Positions 35,530 through 44,164 of a stretch of DNA of 64,000 nucleotides are shown here, piece after piece. The number at the start of each line of letters is the position of its first letter. Positions within the stretch are counted from its first letter, which is position 1. Below the pieces are notes generated by a model, which saw only the letters and a program-made list of their open reading frames with translations, made no database searches and was not told where the DNA came from. Origin of the DNA: an uncultured Hyphomicrobiaceae bacterium (GTDB lineage: Bacteria; Pseudomonadota; Alphaproteobacteria; Rhizobiales; CAMYJA01). Position numbers and translations under genes: made by a program. The DNA is taken from positions 1-64,000 of the forward strand of contig CAMYJA010000004.1 in the NCBI GenBank assembly GCA_947258705.1, given 5' to 3'.

Positions 35530-37683
35530 TTTCAACGCGAAAGCATAAGACAAGGCCACTTCATTCAATCGATCGAAACGTCCCGAGGCGCCGCCATGGC
35601 CGGCTCCCATATTGGTCCTGAACAGTGTCAGACGATTGTCGGTGCGGGTCGCGCGCAATTTTGCGATCCATTTTGCGGGTTCCCAATAGGTGACCCTGGG
35701 ATCCGTCAGGCCAGCGAGCGCCAGAATATGCGGATAGTCTTTTTTTGCGACATTGTCATAAGGCGAGTATGCGCCAATCCAGTCAAAGGCCTCACGGCTC
35801 TCGATGGGATTGCCCCATTCAGGCCATTCGGGGGGCGTCAGGGGAAGCGTATCGTCAAGCATCGTGTTCAGAACATCTACAAAGGGAACTTCCGCGATGA
35901 TGCCGTTCCAGAGGTCCGGCGCCATATTGGCGATGGCGCCCATGAGCATGCCGCCCGCCGACCCGCCATGGGCCACAATATTGCCCTTACGGGTCATGCC
36001 TTGCGCTATCAGGTGGTTGGCTGCCGAGATGAAGTCATTGAATGTATTTGTTTTTTTCTCGCGTCGCCCTTCCGTGTACCAATGATATCCTTTTTCCTTT
36101 CCGCCTCTGACATGTGCAATGGCATAGATAAAGCCGCGGTCGACAAGACTTAACCGATTGGTCGAGAATGAAGCGGGAATGGATATGCCGTAGGAGCCGT
36201 AACCGTAGAGAAGAACAGGAGCGGAGCCATCGATTGGCGTATTGCGGTGATAGACGAGGGAGACAGGCACGCTTTCGCCATCAGGCGTTGGCGCCATCAT
36301 GCGGCGGGTTACATAGTCGGCCGGATCGTGACCGCTGGGAACTTCCTGCACCTTTCTGAGTTCACGTTCGCGCTTGTCCATATGATAGTCGAAAACCTGG
36401 GTCGGCGTCGTCATGGACGAATAGGTGAAGCGGACGTTCGGGGTGTCATATTCATAGCCAGAGGAGAGGCCCAGGCTATAGGCCTCCTCGTCAAAGGAGA
36501 TTTCATGCTCATCGCCATCGGACAAGCGCCTGACGACGATGCGGGGCAGGCTGTTTTCACGCTCAAGGCGGACGAGGTAATCCGCAAAGGCCGTGATCGA
36601 CAGGATGAGGCGGCCGGGCCGGTGGGGATCGATATCGCGCCAGTTCGCGCGGCCGGGCGCTTCGACCGGCGTTTCGACAATTTTGAAATCCTCTGCGCCA
36701 TCGGTGTTGGTCATTATGAGCAGTCTTTCGCCATTATGCTCGACCGAATATTCATGTCCGGTTTCGCGTGGCTCCACGCATATCGGTTCCGGTTTGGAAG
36801 CTTCGGCGTCGATGAGATAAACTTCCGACGTCTGGTGATCGTGGGCGCCGATCAATATGTATTTACGGCTTTGCGTGGCACCAAGCCCGACGAAAAATCC
36901 GGGATCCTTTTCATCATATACAAGGGCGTCTTCGTCTGCCGTGGAGCCCAATTTGTGCCGATAAACCTGCCGGGGGCGGTGATTTTCGTCGAGGCGCGTG
37001 TAGTAGAGCGTGTGATTGTCCGCGGCCCAGACCGCGCCGGGATTGGCGTTTTCTATCACGTCATCGAGATCCTCGCCTGTCTCAGTATCATGGATCCTGA
37101 TGGTGTAGAATTCCGAGCCGTTCAGGTCGAGTGCATAAGCGATATAGCGGTGGTCGGAACTGTGGGTGGCGCCGGCCAGGCTGAAATAGCTGTGTCCTTC
37201 CGACATGGCGTTGCCATCCAGGAGGATCTGTTCGGCTCCGCCATCGCGCGGGCGCCGGCAAATGCGCGGATATTCACCGCCCGTGACAAAGCTTGTGTAG
37301 TAACTCCATGGACCGTCAGGGGCGGGAACAGATGAATCATCCTCTTTTATGCGGCCTTTCATTTCATCCTTGAGCTCGCCTTGAAGTTTTTCCGTGTCGC
37401 TCATGATAGAACCGAGGAAGGCATTTTCGCTTTCGAGATAGTCGCGGATCCGGGCATCGAGCACCGACGGGTCGCGCATGACTTCCTGCCAGTTGTCGGC
37501 CCGGAGCCAGGCATAGTCGTCGGCAACGGTCTGACCGTGCACTGTTTTTTCAGACTTTATTACCGGCGCAACCGGTGGTGCAACCGGTGGCGTGACCTGT
37601 GGTTCGACCTGTGGTTTAGCCACTGGTTCCACTGGGGTCTCGCCCTGCGGTTCGGTCGCGCTTGTGTCCTTCTTTAACGTCAT
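35509..37683 (-). CDS. ptrB: S9 family serine oligopeptidase (oligopeptidase B-like)
   Basis: About 724 residues. An N-terminal Pro/Val-rich stretch of repeated PVAP/PVEP units (about residues 17-45) precedes the beta-propeller; the catalytic domain has the nucleophile motif GGSAGG near 555, and a His-containing GAGHGGASGR near the end supports a complete triad. The family, oligopeptidase B (S9A), cleaves after basic residues in peptides; there is no obvious signal peptide. Start ATG 37683; a TTG one codon upstream is in frame. The coding repeat in the N-terminus is visible as repeated GGTGGC-like DNA. The gene ends inside a repeat unit shared with another locus. Confidence 0.92.
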   Translation of the reverse strand: MTLKKDTSATEPQGETPVEPVAKPQVEPQVTPPVAPPVAPVIKSEKTVHGQTVADDYAWLRADNWQEVMRDPSVLDARIRDYLESENAFLGSIMSDTEKLQGELKDEMKGRIKEDDSSVPAPDGPWSYYTSFVTGGEYPRICRRPRDGGAEQILLDGNAMSEGHSYFSLAGATHSSDHRYIAYALDLNGSEFYTIRIHDTETGEDLDDVIENANPGAVWAADNHTLYYTRLDENHRPRQVYRHKLGSTADEDALVYDEKDPGFFVGLGATQSRKYILIGAHDHQTSEVYLIDAEASKPEPICVEPRETGHEYSVEHNGERLLIMTNTDGAEDFKIVETPVEAPGRANWRDIDPHRPGRLILSITAFADYLVRLERENSLPRIVVRRLSDGDEHEISFDEEAYSLGLSSGYEYDTPNVRFTYSSMTTPTQVFDYHMDKRERELRKVQEVPSGHDPADYVTRRMMAPTPDGESVPVSLVYHRNTPIDGSAPVLLYGYGSYGISIPASFSTNRLSLVDRGFIYAIAHVRGGKEKGYHWYTEGRREKKTNTFNDFISAANHLIAQGMTRKGNIVAHGGSAGGMLMGAIANMAPDLWNGIIAEVPFVDVLNTMLDDTLPLTPPEWPEWGNPIESREAFDWIGAYSPYDNVAKKDYPHILALAGLTDPRVTYWEPAKWIAKLRATRTDNRLTLFRTNMGAGHGGASGRFDRLNEVALSYAFALKISNRAA

Positions 37684-37715
37684 CAATCTCTCCGGTCAGG
37701 ATTTCATCGTCAGGT

Positions 37716-38156
37716 TTAAGTCTCGTCTTCGTCTCCGCTTTCGGCGCTGCCGGGTTCGAAATTCAGTGCGGCACCGTTTATGCAATAGCGGAGGCCTGTG
37801 GGTTGAGGGCCATCCGGAAAGACGTGGCCGAGATGGGCCTCGCACTTGCTGCAACGCACCTCGGTGCGTGTCTGGAACAGCTTGCGGTCCGTATGTTCGC
37901 TCAGACTGTCTTCGTTTGCCGGCGCATAGAAGCTCGGCCAGCCGGTTCCGGAATTATATTTCGTCCGGGAAGGGAACAGTTCGGCGCCACAGCAGACGCA
38001 TTGATAGGTGCCCTCGCGCTTATTGTCGTTGTATTCATGGCTGAAGGGCGCTTCTGTCCCCGCCTCCCTGGTGATGTGGTATTGTTGGGGGGTGAGTTTA
38101 TCTTTCCATCCGGTATCAGATTTGTCCGTGGGGGCGTTTTTTTTCTGGCTGGTCAT
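37716..38156 (-). CDS. msrB: Peptide-methionine (R)-S-oxide reductase MsrB
   Basis: 146 residues. Zinc CxxC pairs (CVCCGAEL and [10 protein letters not shown]) and the catalytic Cys in [11 protein letters not shown] near 128 are present; GWPSF is a substrate-pocket hallmark. Reduces R-methionine sulfoxide using thioredoxin; cytosolic. It lies 33 nt upstream of the oligopeptidase gene on the same strand. Confidence 0.95.
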   Translation of the reverse strand: MTSQKKNAPTDKSDTGWKDKLTPQQYHITREAGTEAPFSHEYNDNKREGTYQCVCCGAELFPSRTKYNSGTGWPSFYAPANEDSLSEHTDRKLFQTRTEVRCSKCEAHLGHVFPDGPQPTGLRYCINGAALNFEPGSAESGDEDET

Positions 38157-38413
38157 GACCTGGTTTTTTCCGATGAGGCTGGTTGCTTTTTAATGAGATA
38201 GCTTCTCAGGAGCCCGGTTGCAAATGCCGCCCAGGAGGCATGCTATAGATTGCCGGGTCCATTTTTCCCGGAAAGTACCTATATGGGCTGGCAACGGGAA
38301 ACAAATTTACTTTAGAAAAAGGTACTTTCCGACCGGCGGGGCTTGCTTTCATCGATTGGGCTTTGACGATGAATATGCTGCAAAAGTTCGATGTCAATAA
38401 GACGGGCACGCAT

Positions 38414-39202
38414 ATGCTCAAAACACCGATTGTTCTTTTTAGTATATTTAGCGCGGTTGCCGTCGCCGCAATTCTCGCTCAGGATCCGGCATATGCAGCG
38501 GTCGAAGGCGCGTCGAAAAAGGCTCGACCTCAGCAATCATGTCGTGGGCTATACGTCGCTTGCCATATTCGTACTGGCTTGCGGCGTGGTGATGATCGAG
38601 GAATTTACGCATCTGCGTAAATCCAAACCAGTTATTTTGTGCGCCGGTATTTGGCACTGATCGGAGCGGTCTATGCGGCGAATGAATTGACCCAAGAGGT
38701 CGAGAAGGCGGTTCGCCACAATATCCTCGAATATGCCGAGCTCTTTCTGTTTTTGCTGGTGGCCATGACTTACATCAACGCCATGCAGGAGCGCGGAGTG
38801 GGATACGCTGCTTTTCTTCTTGGGGGTGGTTCTGTGCGTCGGCGGTCTCGGATTTGTAGGTTATCTGGCGATAGTTTCCGAGGCGATGTGCACGCAAATG
38901 GGGCCGACATTTTACAATGTCATGGTCGGTATTTTGTCGGCAATCATCGATAATATTCCGGTGATGTTCGCGGTGCTGACAATGAATCCCGAGATGTCAC
39001 ACGGTCAGTGGCTTCTGTTTACCCTGACGGCCGAGGTGGGGGGGGCTACTGTTCATCGGTTCGGCTGCTGGCATTGTCTTGATGGGGCAGGCCACGCGGT
39101 CATTATACTTTTTTCGGTCACCTCAAATGGCTGCCCGCCATCGCCCTTGGCTATGCCGCCAGTATACTCATGCATATCTGGCTGAATGCATCTTTGTTCT
39201 AG
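38414..39202 (+). pseudogene. nhaD: Decayed NhaD-type Na+/H+ antiporter
   Basis: Pieces of an NhaD-like antiporter in several frames: a signal segment MLKTPIVLFSIFSAVAVAAI, then LDLSNHVVGYTSLAIFVLAC in another frame, then IGAVYAANELTQEVEKAVRH, then WDTLLFFLGVVLCVGGLGF, then NIPVMFAVLTMNPEMSHGQW, then GSAAGIVLMGQA and FFGHLKWLPAIALGYAASIL ending in MHIWLNASLF-stop at 39200. Frame changes are inferred near 38518 (AAAAA), 38653, 39046 (G run) and 39108 (T run). At about 38798 MQERG jumps to WDTLL, removing the middle of the protein, roughly 200 codons judged from memory of NhaD. No functional antiporter can be made. Confidence 0.88.
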
Positions 39203-40054
39203 CTCATCGCTGCGGCTCGGCTGCGCCGATTGGGAGACGGCCATTTGAACGCATCTTTGCCGGCCGGCGCCGATAGCGGGACCGAAACCGGACTATACCG
39301 ATAGCCGATGCAGCATATACACAGGTATTTCGGCGGCGGAAGTATTATTATTGTGATGCGAAATTTTGGCACGGGAGTATTGAATTGTTTTCGACTTAAT
39401 CATATCTCATACTTTTAATATAGTGGTTTGCAGTATTGATGTGCGACAAGGGGAAAGACTTTGATCCGGACCTGCGGCAATTCGACCTTTAAGATTAATT
39501 CGCAATTGTGCAAACTATACATGAAGGTCCTGGTGGTGATGCTATTTAAAGGGTGCGACATGGTTCGGCCGAGCCGGCCGCCGGGACAAGGTTTTGAAAA
39601 AAATGTACGAGGTGTGGCACAGCGCATTGTTGCAAAATATGGTTTTTCTGATAAATGAATTTTCTCATTTTTAGAAATTCTCGGCATCCCTGTAATTGGA
39701 CGGACATTCGCGATTACATCAATTATGTTCGGCACTGATTATTTTTAGAAACGGCTTTTATTTGATTCATTGAAACAGTATTTCTATATTGTACTGTACG
39801 ATGATGTTAGCCGTTTACTATATTTTGTTAAATTCTTGTTCTTTTAACATAAGTTTTTTAGAAATACTTAGGATAAACAGCAAGGGCCTTTTCGTATGCC
39901 GTCCGGAATTTGTACCGGTCGTGTATTGGCAATGAGTTCGTAAATTAAGTACACGATGCGACAATCCTGAAGTAAATAAGGATCGCTGAGGTGACTTAGG
40001 TTTTAAATGCCGTTCCATTCGGGCGGTATTCATAGAATTTGGAAGGAGAAAAAC
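39203..40054. other. 852-bp AT-rich intergenic region before mucR
   Basis: No convincing gene; the strand towards mucR is clearly AT-rich, especially 39660-39890. An open frame of 45 codons at 39521-39658 lacks a ribosome-binding site. A long AT-rich leader is common for mucR genes, which are autoregulated by binding AT-rich DNA (knowledge); several T-A-rich stretches here could be such sites. No terminator for the nhaD remnant is seen. Confidence 0.6.
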
Positions 40055-40468
40055 ATGGATGAAGCCAAGGTGAGCAATGAGCTCGTTGAGCTCTCAGCCG
40101 ATATTGTCTCTGCGTTTGTGTCGAATAACCCGGTACAGGCTGGAGACTTGCCTACTCTTATAGGCGATGTGCATGACGCTTTAATGAAGGCTTCTCAAAA
40201 GAGCCTGACGCCACAGCGGGAGGAGATCAAGCCTGCCGTTCCAATAAAGAAATCGATTACCCCCGATTATATTATATGTCTTGAAGACGGTAAAAAATAC
40301 AAATCGTTGAAACGACATTTGCGTACACTTTACAATCTCTCACCCGAGGAATACCGCGAGAAATGGGGTTTGCCCCACGACTATCCCATGGTCGCTCCGA
40401 ATTATGCCGCGGCCAGGTCAAATCTGGCCAAGAAAATGGGACTTGGTCAGAAACGTAAAAGCAATTGA
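40055..40468 (+). CDS. mucR: MucR/Ros zinc-finger transcriptional regulator
   Basis: 137 residues, H-NS-like repressor family of alphaproteobacteria. C-terminal part: a Cys in [20 protein letters not shown] with His partners (LKRHLRT), followed by [25 protein letters not shown], the family hallmark; the zinc finger has the C...H...H spacing of Ros. Residues 1-45 form the oligomerisation part. GGAAGGAG lies 7 nt before ATG 40055; an upstream in-frame ATG at 40007 adds a non-conserved stretch. It is followed by a strong terminator and is probably autoregulated. Confidence 0.95.
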   Translation: MDEAKVSNELVELSADIVSAFVSNNPVQAGDLPTLIGDVHDALMKASQKSLTPQREEIKPAVPIKKSITPDYIICLEDGKKYKSLKRHLRTLYNLSPEEYREKWGLPHDYPMVAPNYAAARSNLAKKMGLGQKRKSN

Positions 40469-40494
40469 TAATTTATACCTGAAGTATTTTGTTA

Positions 40495-40526
40495 AAAACC
40501 CACTCTCGAGAGTGGGTTTTTTTTCG
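40495..40526 (+). terminator. Intrinsic terminator of mucR
   Basis: AAAACCCACTCTCGAGAGTGGGTTTTTTTT-type hairpin: stem AACCCACTCTC / GAGAGTGGGTT with a T run ending about 40525. Placed 27 nt after the mucR stop. Confidence 0.92.
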
Positions 40527-40637
40527 GCATGCAATAAGGCGCTTTTATAAATCATTAAATATAGAAATAAGTAATACACGTAAATATACTTATGTGTGAT
40601 AATAGTTAGCTCAGTTATCAACTTGGGCTAACTTGTA

Positions 40638-41075
40638 ATGGTAAGAACACATTGTAACTCACAATTAACAGGCTTTCTCAAGCCAAGAATACACCCCTCC
40701 ATCAACTATATAAGATCAAGCGATCATGGGGCGGCATTTCGCAAAATGCTCTGCCACGCGATCGGCGAGATCGTGGTGCGTGTTCTGGGTGGCGGGAGTG
40801 ACGGGCTTTGGGGACATACGCGAGGCGACTCCTCAGTGGCTCGGAACCGGCAAACAGCCATGTATCTTGCTCATGTTGTTTGCGGTTTGAACTTTACCGA
40901 GATCGGGATTGCGTTTGCGCGAGACCGTACGACGGTTTCACATGCCTGCCGCCTGGTTGAGGACCGCAGGGACGATCCTTATGTCGACCGGTGCCTGGAC
41001 AGTCTGGAGCATAGTATTCTTTGCCTTATGGATACCGGTTTTTATTTTGACGGCGCAAATCAGGAGGCGTGCTGA
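40638..41075 (+). CDS. DnaA C-terminal-like helix-turn-helix protein
   Basis: 145 residues. The C-terminal 60 (ARNRQTAMYLAHVVCGLNFT then EIGIAFARDRTTVSHACRLV) matches the DnaA-box-binding domain IV signature, in which RDRTTVSHAC parallels DnaA's HSTVxHA. There is no AAA+ domain. It therefore may bind DnaA-box-like DNA as a regulator. The start may instead be ATG 40746. It directly abuts the DUF6456 gene, and the pair next to mucR recurs in Hyphomicrobiales (from memory). Confidence 0.8.
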   Translation: MVRTHCNSQLTGFLKPRIHPSINYIRSSDHGAAFRKMLCHAIGEIVVRVLGGGSDGLWGHTRGDSSVARNRQTAMYLAHVVCGLNFTEIGIAFARDRTTVSHACRLVEDRRDDPYVDRCLDSLEHSILCLMDTGFYFDGANQEAC

Positions 41076-41951
41076 ATGGAGTCGCCAGAAGATGAGGCGA
41101 TCGACAGACAGGCGTTGCTGCAGGCGCTTGGTTTTCTGTCCAGACCGCACGCATTTATTCAGTACAAAGAATTAAATTCCGCGGGCCGTGCATCGGGGAA
41201 TGCGCATATCGATGTGCTACAGCTTCGGTCCGGCGGCAACGCCAAGGCCATTGGTGTCATACGCAGTCCGACCTTGATGGAAATGCTCAGGCAGGGGTGG
41301 ATTTCATTGAATGCGGACAAATGGCGGCTGACAAGGGCCGGCCGGTTTTATGTCAAGCGAGGCATGGCTCAATCGGATCCGTTTCAGGAGCAGCATCAGG
41401 AGCGCGGGGTGGCGTCGATAAGCGCAGAGGGGCGGACGGAAAACGTTGTCATCAATCATGCGGAAAGCCCCCTGGCCTGGTTACGGAAAAGACGCGGCAA
41501 GAAAGGGCGGCCGTTTTTGTCCAATACGCAATTCGATGCCGGTGAAAAGCTTCGCGCCGATTTTCATTTTGCCCAGATGTCACCTCGCGTGACGGCAAAT
41601 TGGGGCGACCGGGTCAATGCCAGGAAGGGACTCGGGCATCCGTCGCAAGGATCGGACATCGCCGATCATGTCATCGCTGCCAAAAAAAGGGTGGAGCGCG
41701 CTTTGGAGGCCGTGGGGCCGGAGCTGTCAGGCGTGCTTATAGATATTTGCTGTATCATGAAGGGGCTCGAGGCGGTGGAGAAAGACAAGGGCTGGCCTCA
41801 GCGCTCGGGCAAGATAGTCTTGTCGCTCGCGCTCAACAGCCTGGCACGGCATTACGGTTTGCTGGGCGATGACCGGCCCGGCGAGAGGCGGGGAAAAATA
41901 GAGCATTGGGGGGCTGGCGATTTCAAGCCGAACCTCGATACCTGGCAATAA
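41076..41951 (+). CDS. DUF6456 domain-containing protein
   Basis: 291 residues. The N-terminal half looks like a winged-helix DNA-binding part (SPTLMEMLRQGWISLNADKW, then RLTRAGRFYVKRG), and the C-terminal half carries DUF6456: GEKLRADFHFAQMSPRVTAN near 150, then DVAA-like DIADHVIAAKKRVERALEAV, then DICCIMKGLEAVEKDKGWPQ, ending SLALNSLARHYGLLG. It starts on the base after the HTH gene stop, so the two are a unit. Function is unknown; a regulatory role is inferred. Confidence 0.85.
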   Translation: MESPEDEAIDRQALLQALGFLSRPHAFIQYKELNSAGRASGNAHIDVLQLRSGGNAKAIGVIRSPTLMEMLRQGWISLNADKWRLTRAGRFYVKRGMAQSDPFQEQHQERGVASISAEGRTENVVINHAESPLAWLRKRRGKKGRPFLSNTQFDAGEKLRADFHFAQMSPRVTANWGDRVNARKGLGHPSQGSDIADHVIAAKKRVERALEAVGPELSGVLIDICCIMKGLEAVEKDKGWPQRSGKIVLSLALNSLARHYGLLGDDRPGERRGKIEHWGAGDFKPNLDTWQ

Positions 41952-41964
41952 AACGGATTGCGGA

Positions 41965-42396
41965 TCAGGCTCTTTCCATGGTGCTTTCAGCGTCGCTTTG
42001 TATGCGTTTGACCATTGAGGCCAGGCCGTTCGAGCGCTGGGGGGTGAGGTGATCGTTTAACTGGAGTTTATTGAGTATGGCGTTGATGTCCGTACCGGCA
42101 ATCTCGCGGGCCGTTTTGCCGGAGAAGATTTTCAACAAAATGGCGATGAGCCCGCGGACGATCATGGCGTCGCTGTCGCCGGTAAAGTTGAGCACGGGGG
42201 TCTGGTCTTCGCCTTTTTCTCCGATCGAAGTGGACAGCCATACCTGGCTTACACAGCCCCTCACCCTGGTGGTGTCATTGCGAAGTTCGTCAGGATAAGG
42301 CTCCAGCTCTTTCGCAAGATCTATAACGTAGCGGTATTTGTCTTCCCAATCTTCGAGAAATTCGAAGTCGGAAATAATGTTTTCTATTGTTGTCAT
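41965..42396 (-). CDS. sufE: SufE-family Fe-S assembly protein
   Basis: 143 residues from ATG 42396 (MTTIENIISDFEFLEDWEDK). Accepts sulfur from SufS-type cysteine desulfurase for Fe-S cluster assembly. The sulfur-carrying Cys is in TRVRGCVSQVWL near 51, in its usual place. The frame opens further upstream to 42522 but lacks similarity. Convergent with the DUF6456 gene by 13 nt; upstream on the same strand is a DUF5330 gene. Confidence 0.93.
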   Translation of the reverse strand: MTTIENIISDFEFLEDWEDKYRYVIDLAKELEPYPDELRNDTTRVRGCVSQVWLSTSIGEKGEDQTPVLNFTGDSDAMIVRGLIAILLKIFSGKTAREIAGTDINAILNKLQLNDHLTPQRSNGLASMVKRIQSDAESTMERA

Positions 42397-42482
42397 AGGC
42401 GCCAGATGATTGGTTGAAAGGTTTCTCCTTATATATAGGCGGCTTTGACAAAACACCATAGGTGGCGATGAACTATCGCGCT

Positions 42483-42878
42483 CTACCGGGATGCGTATGT
42501 TCTGCGGTTGGGGGTGTGCCATTCGGGGATCAGGTCGCCGATTTGCAGCGTATTGCGGGAGCGGGCGCCATTAGCTGAAGATGCTGCCGGTTTGAACCAT
42601 TCATTGCGGCGTTGCGCATTGGTTCGGGTGGCGCCGTATTGGGCATCGCTGCTGCGGGTGATGATGTCGGCGACAAGGTCGCGGCCGGTTTGGGCTTTTT
42701 GGGCTAAATTACTCCAGGACGGATCGAACTCGGCGCAAATTTCAACATTGGCGCAGACCTGGGAGGCAAAGCCGATGACGGCACTCGTCTTTCTGTGGAG
42801 CTCCTGCTTGCCCGCTTCGTCTGTCGGCAGAAGAAGTATTACCAGGCAAAGCCAGATAATCGTTCGTATAGAAAACAT
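42483..42878 (-). CDS. DUF5330-like small exported protein
   Basis: 131 residues. N-terminal hydrophobic signal (IRTIIWLCLVILLLP), then a helical region with two Cys (SQVCANVEICAEFDPSWSNL), a Gln/Asn-rich tail and NTLQIGDLIPEWHTP. This matches DUF5330, a small Rhizobiales protein usually beside sufE. Periplasmic location predicted; function unknown. A near-palindrome TTTAGT...ACTAAA at about 43002-43022 lies in the upstream gap. Confidence 0.72.
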   Translation of the reverse strand: MFSIRTIIWLCLVILLLPTDEAGKQELHRKTSAVIGFASQVCANVEICAEFDPSWSNLAQKAQTGRDLVADIITRSSDAQYGATRTNAQRRNEWFKPAASSANGARSRNTLQIGDLIPEWHTPNRRTYASR

Positions 42879-43131
42879 AATTCCCTCGCTGTTCGTTTTA
42901 TGTGAGGGATACGATATCGAAGGCGGTCTAAATATTTGAAAGAATCCAGGCTCAAATTCTACTCAAAACAAACTATAAATAACCTCCAATGAGACTATAG
43001 ATTTAGTCCAAATTGAACTAAATTTTACATGCCTGCAAAGATGAGGCGCGATTTGCAACCCATCGTTGAATCGAATGGGCCGGAAGCGATGTATGAGAGA
43101 GCCCTTGTTGAGGCATTTGCCAGTGAACGGC

Positions 43132-44151
43132 CTAACCGCTTTTTACCGGCAGCTTGATATGTTCACCGAGCAAGCGCTGCAAGTCGGGCAGGGCGTGGCG
43201 CCTGACAAGGTTGAGAGCCTTGATGCCGAGAAGCTTTTCAATGAGGGCGATGCCGGCTTCGGTATTGGCGGCGGGGCCGGTGATGAGATCCGGTTTCATG
43301 CCGAAAGCCTTTTCGATGCCAAGGACGGCGTAGGGATCGAGGGCGCTCAGCACCAGCATCGAAAGTTTATTTTCGAGCAGCTTCATGGCGACCGAACCAT
43401 TATAGGGTTCGAGGGGCGAGGCCCCCAGTTCCGCGATCAGAACGTCGGCGTCGGTGTTGGCGATTTTCGACAGGAGATTGAGGGTGGACGCTTCAAATTC
43501 GTCGGGGGGGCAGACGGTCGACGGCAGTCCGGCATCGACGAAGTCGAAAATGTGGTCGGCCCCGGCATCGCGAAAACTCAAAATGTCGCGATATCGGCCG
43601 GCGCCCGCGAACTTACCCGCCGCGACCTTGAGCCCCATGCGTTTCAACTCATGAATTATGATGCGTCCAGAAGTGGTTTTACCGGCCGACATCGACGAGC
43701 CGATGATCAGAATGACGGGCATGTCCAGCTCCTTCGGCTCGGCGGACGAGACGAAGTCCTGCATGGTGGTTTTGCCGTCGCGTACAATGTGTCCCTTATA
43801 TTGCATTTTCATCAAGGCCGGCATCAGGTGCGACTGGGAGGTCATTTTTCCGAACAGTCCGCCCGAGGTGAGCGCATGCAGCCTGCCATCGTCGCCAATG
43901 GCATCCCAGTCGCCAACCGCATCCACGGTCGCCGCCCGCTTGCCAAACGCCCCGATGACGAGATCCCCCTCTAGAACAGGGGCAAGCCGGCCCGAACAGA
44001 GCTCGACCAGATAAGACTGTGTCGACCGGCCGAGGACCTCGCACATAACATAGTCGCCGGTGGCCCATTGGTCGCGGTCCAGTGCGGCGCACTCATAGGG
44101 ATGGGTTTGCAGGTCGGAAATGCGGGTTACGGAGCTGTAAAACGGGTGCAT
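43132..44151 (-). CDS. P-loop NTPase, unassigned (DUF1611-like)
   Basis: About 339 residues. The N-terminal domain is not recognised; the C-terminal part has Walker A GSSMSAGKTTSGRIIIHELK near 150, a second acidic motif FVDAGLPSTVCPPDE near 200, and IAELGASPLEPYNG near 238. It resembles the DUF1611/DgcN type, where a P-loop domain acts on small-molecule amines, but the assignment is weak. ATG 44151 is preceded by AGGAG 6 nt before it; an in-frame ATG at 44157 is closer to the SD. It ends 20 nt before the next gene region and follows the M20 peptidase gene by 8-14 nt. Confidence 0.65.
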   Translation of the reverse strand: MHPFYSSVTRISDLQTHPYECAALDRDQWATGDYVMCEVLGRSTQSYLVELCSGRLAPVLEGDLVIGAFGKRAATVDAVGDWDAIGDDGRLHALTSGGLFGKMTSQSHLMPALMKMQYKGHIVRDGKTTMQDFVSSAEPKELDMPVILIIGSSMSAGKTTSGRIIIHELKRMGLKVAAGKFAGAGRYRDILSFRDAGADHIFDFVDAGLPSTVCPPDEFEASTLNLLSKIANTDADVLIAELGASPLEPYNGSVAMKLLENKLSMLVLSALDPYAVLGIEKAFGMKPDLITGPAANTEAGIALIEKLLGIKALNLVRRHALPDLQRLLGEHIKLPVKSG

Positions 44152-44164
44152 GGGCATCTCCTTT

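Noticed and set aside
36247-37335. 362-codon frame antisense to the S9 oligopeptidase
   Set aside because: The S9 frame is full length with all catalytic motifs; the opposite frame is a shadow.
39521-39658. 45-codon plus frame starting MKVLVVMLFKGCDM
   Set aside because: No ribosome-binding site and no similarity; left as unlikely peptide.
39415-39735. 106-codon minus-strand frame upstream of mucR
   Set aside because: No SD, no recognisable domain, lies in AT-rich leader; better described as non-coding.
43002-43022. TTTAGT / ACTAAA inverted repeat
   Set aside because: Short, AT-rich, with no promoter nearby; could be chance.
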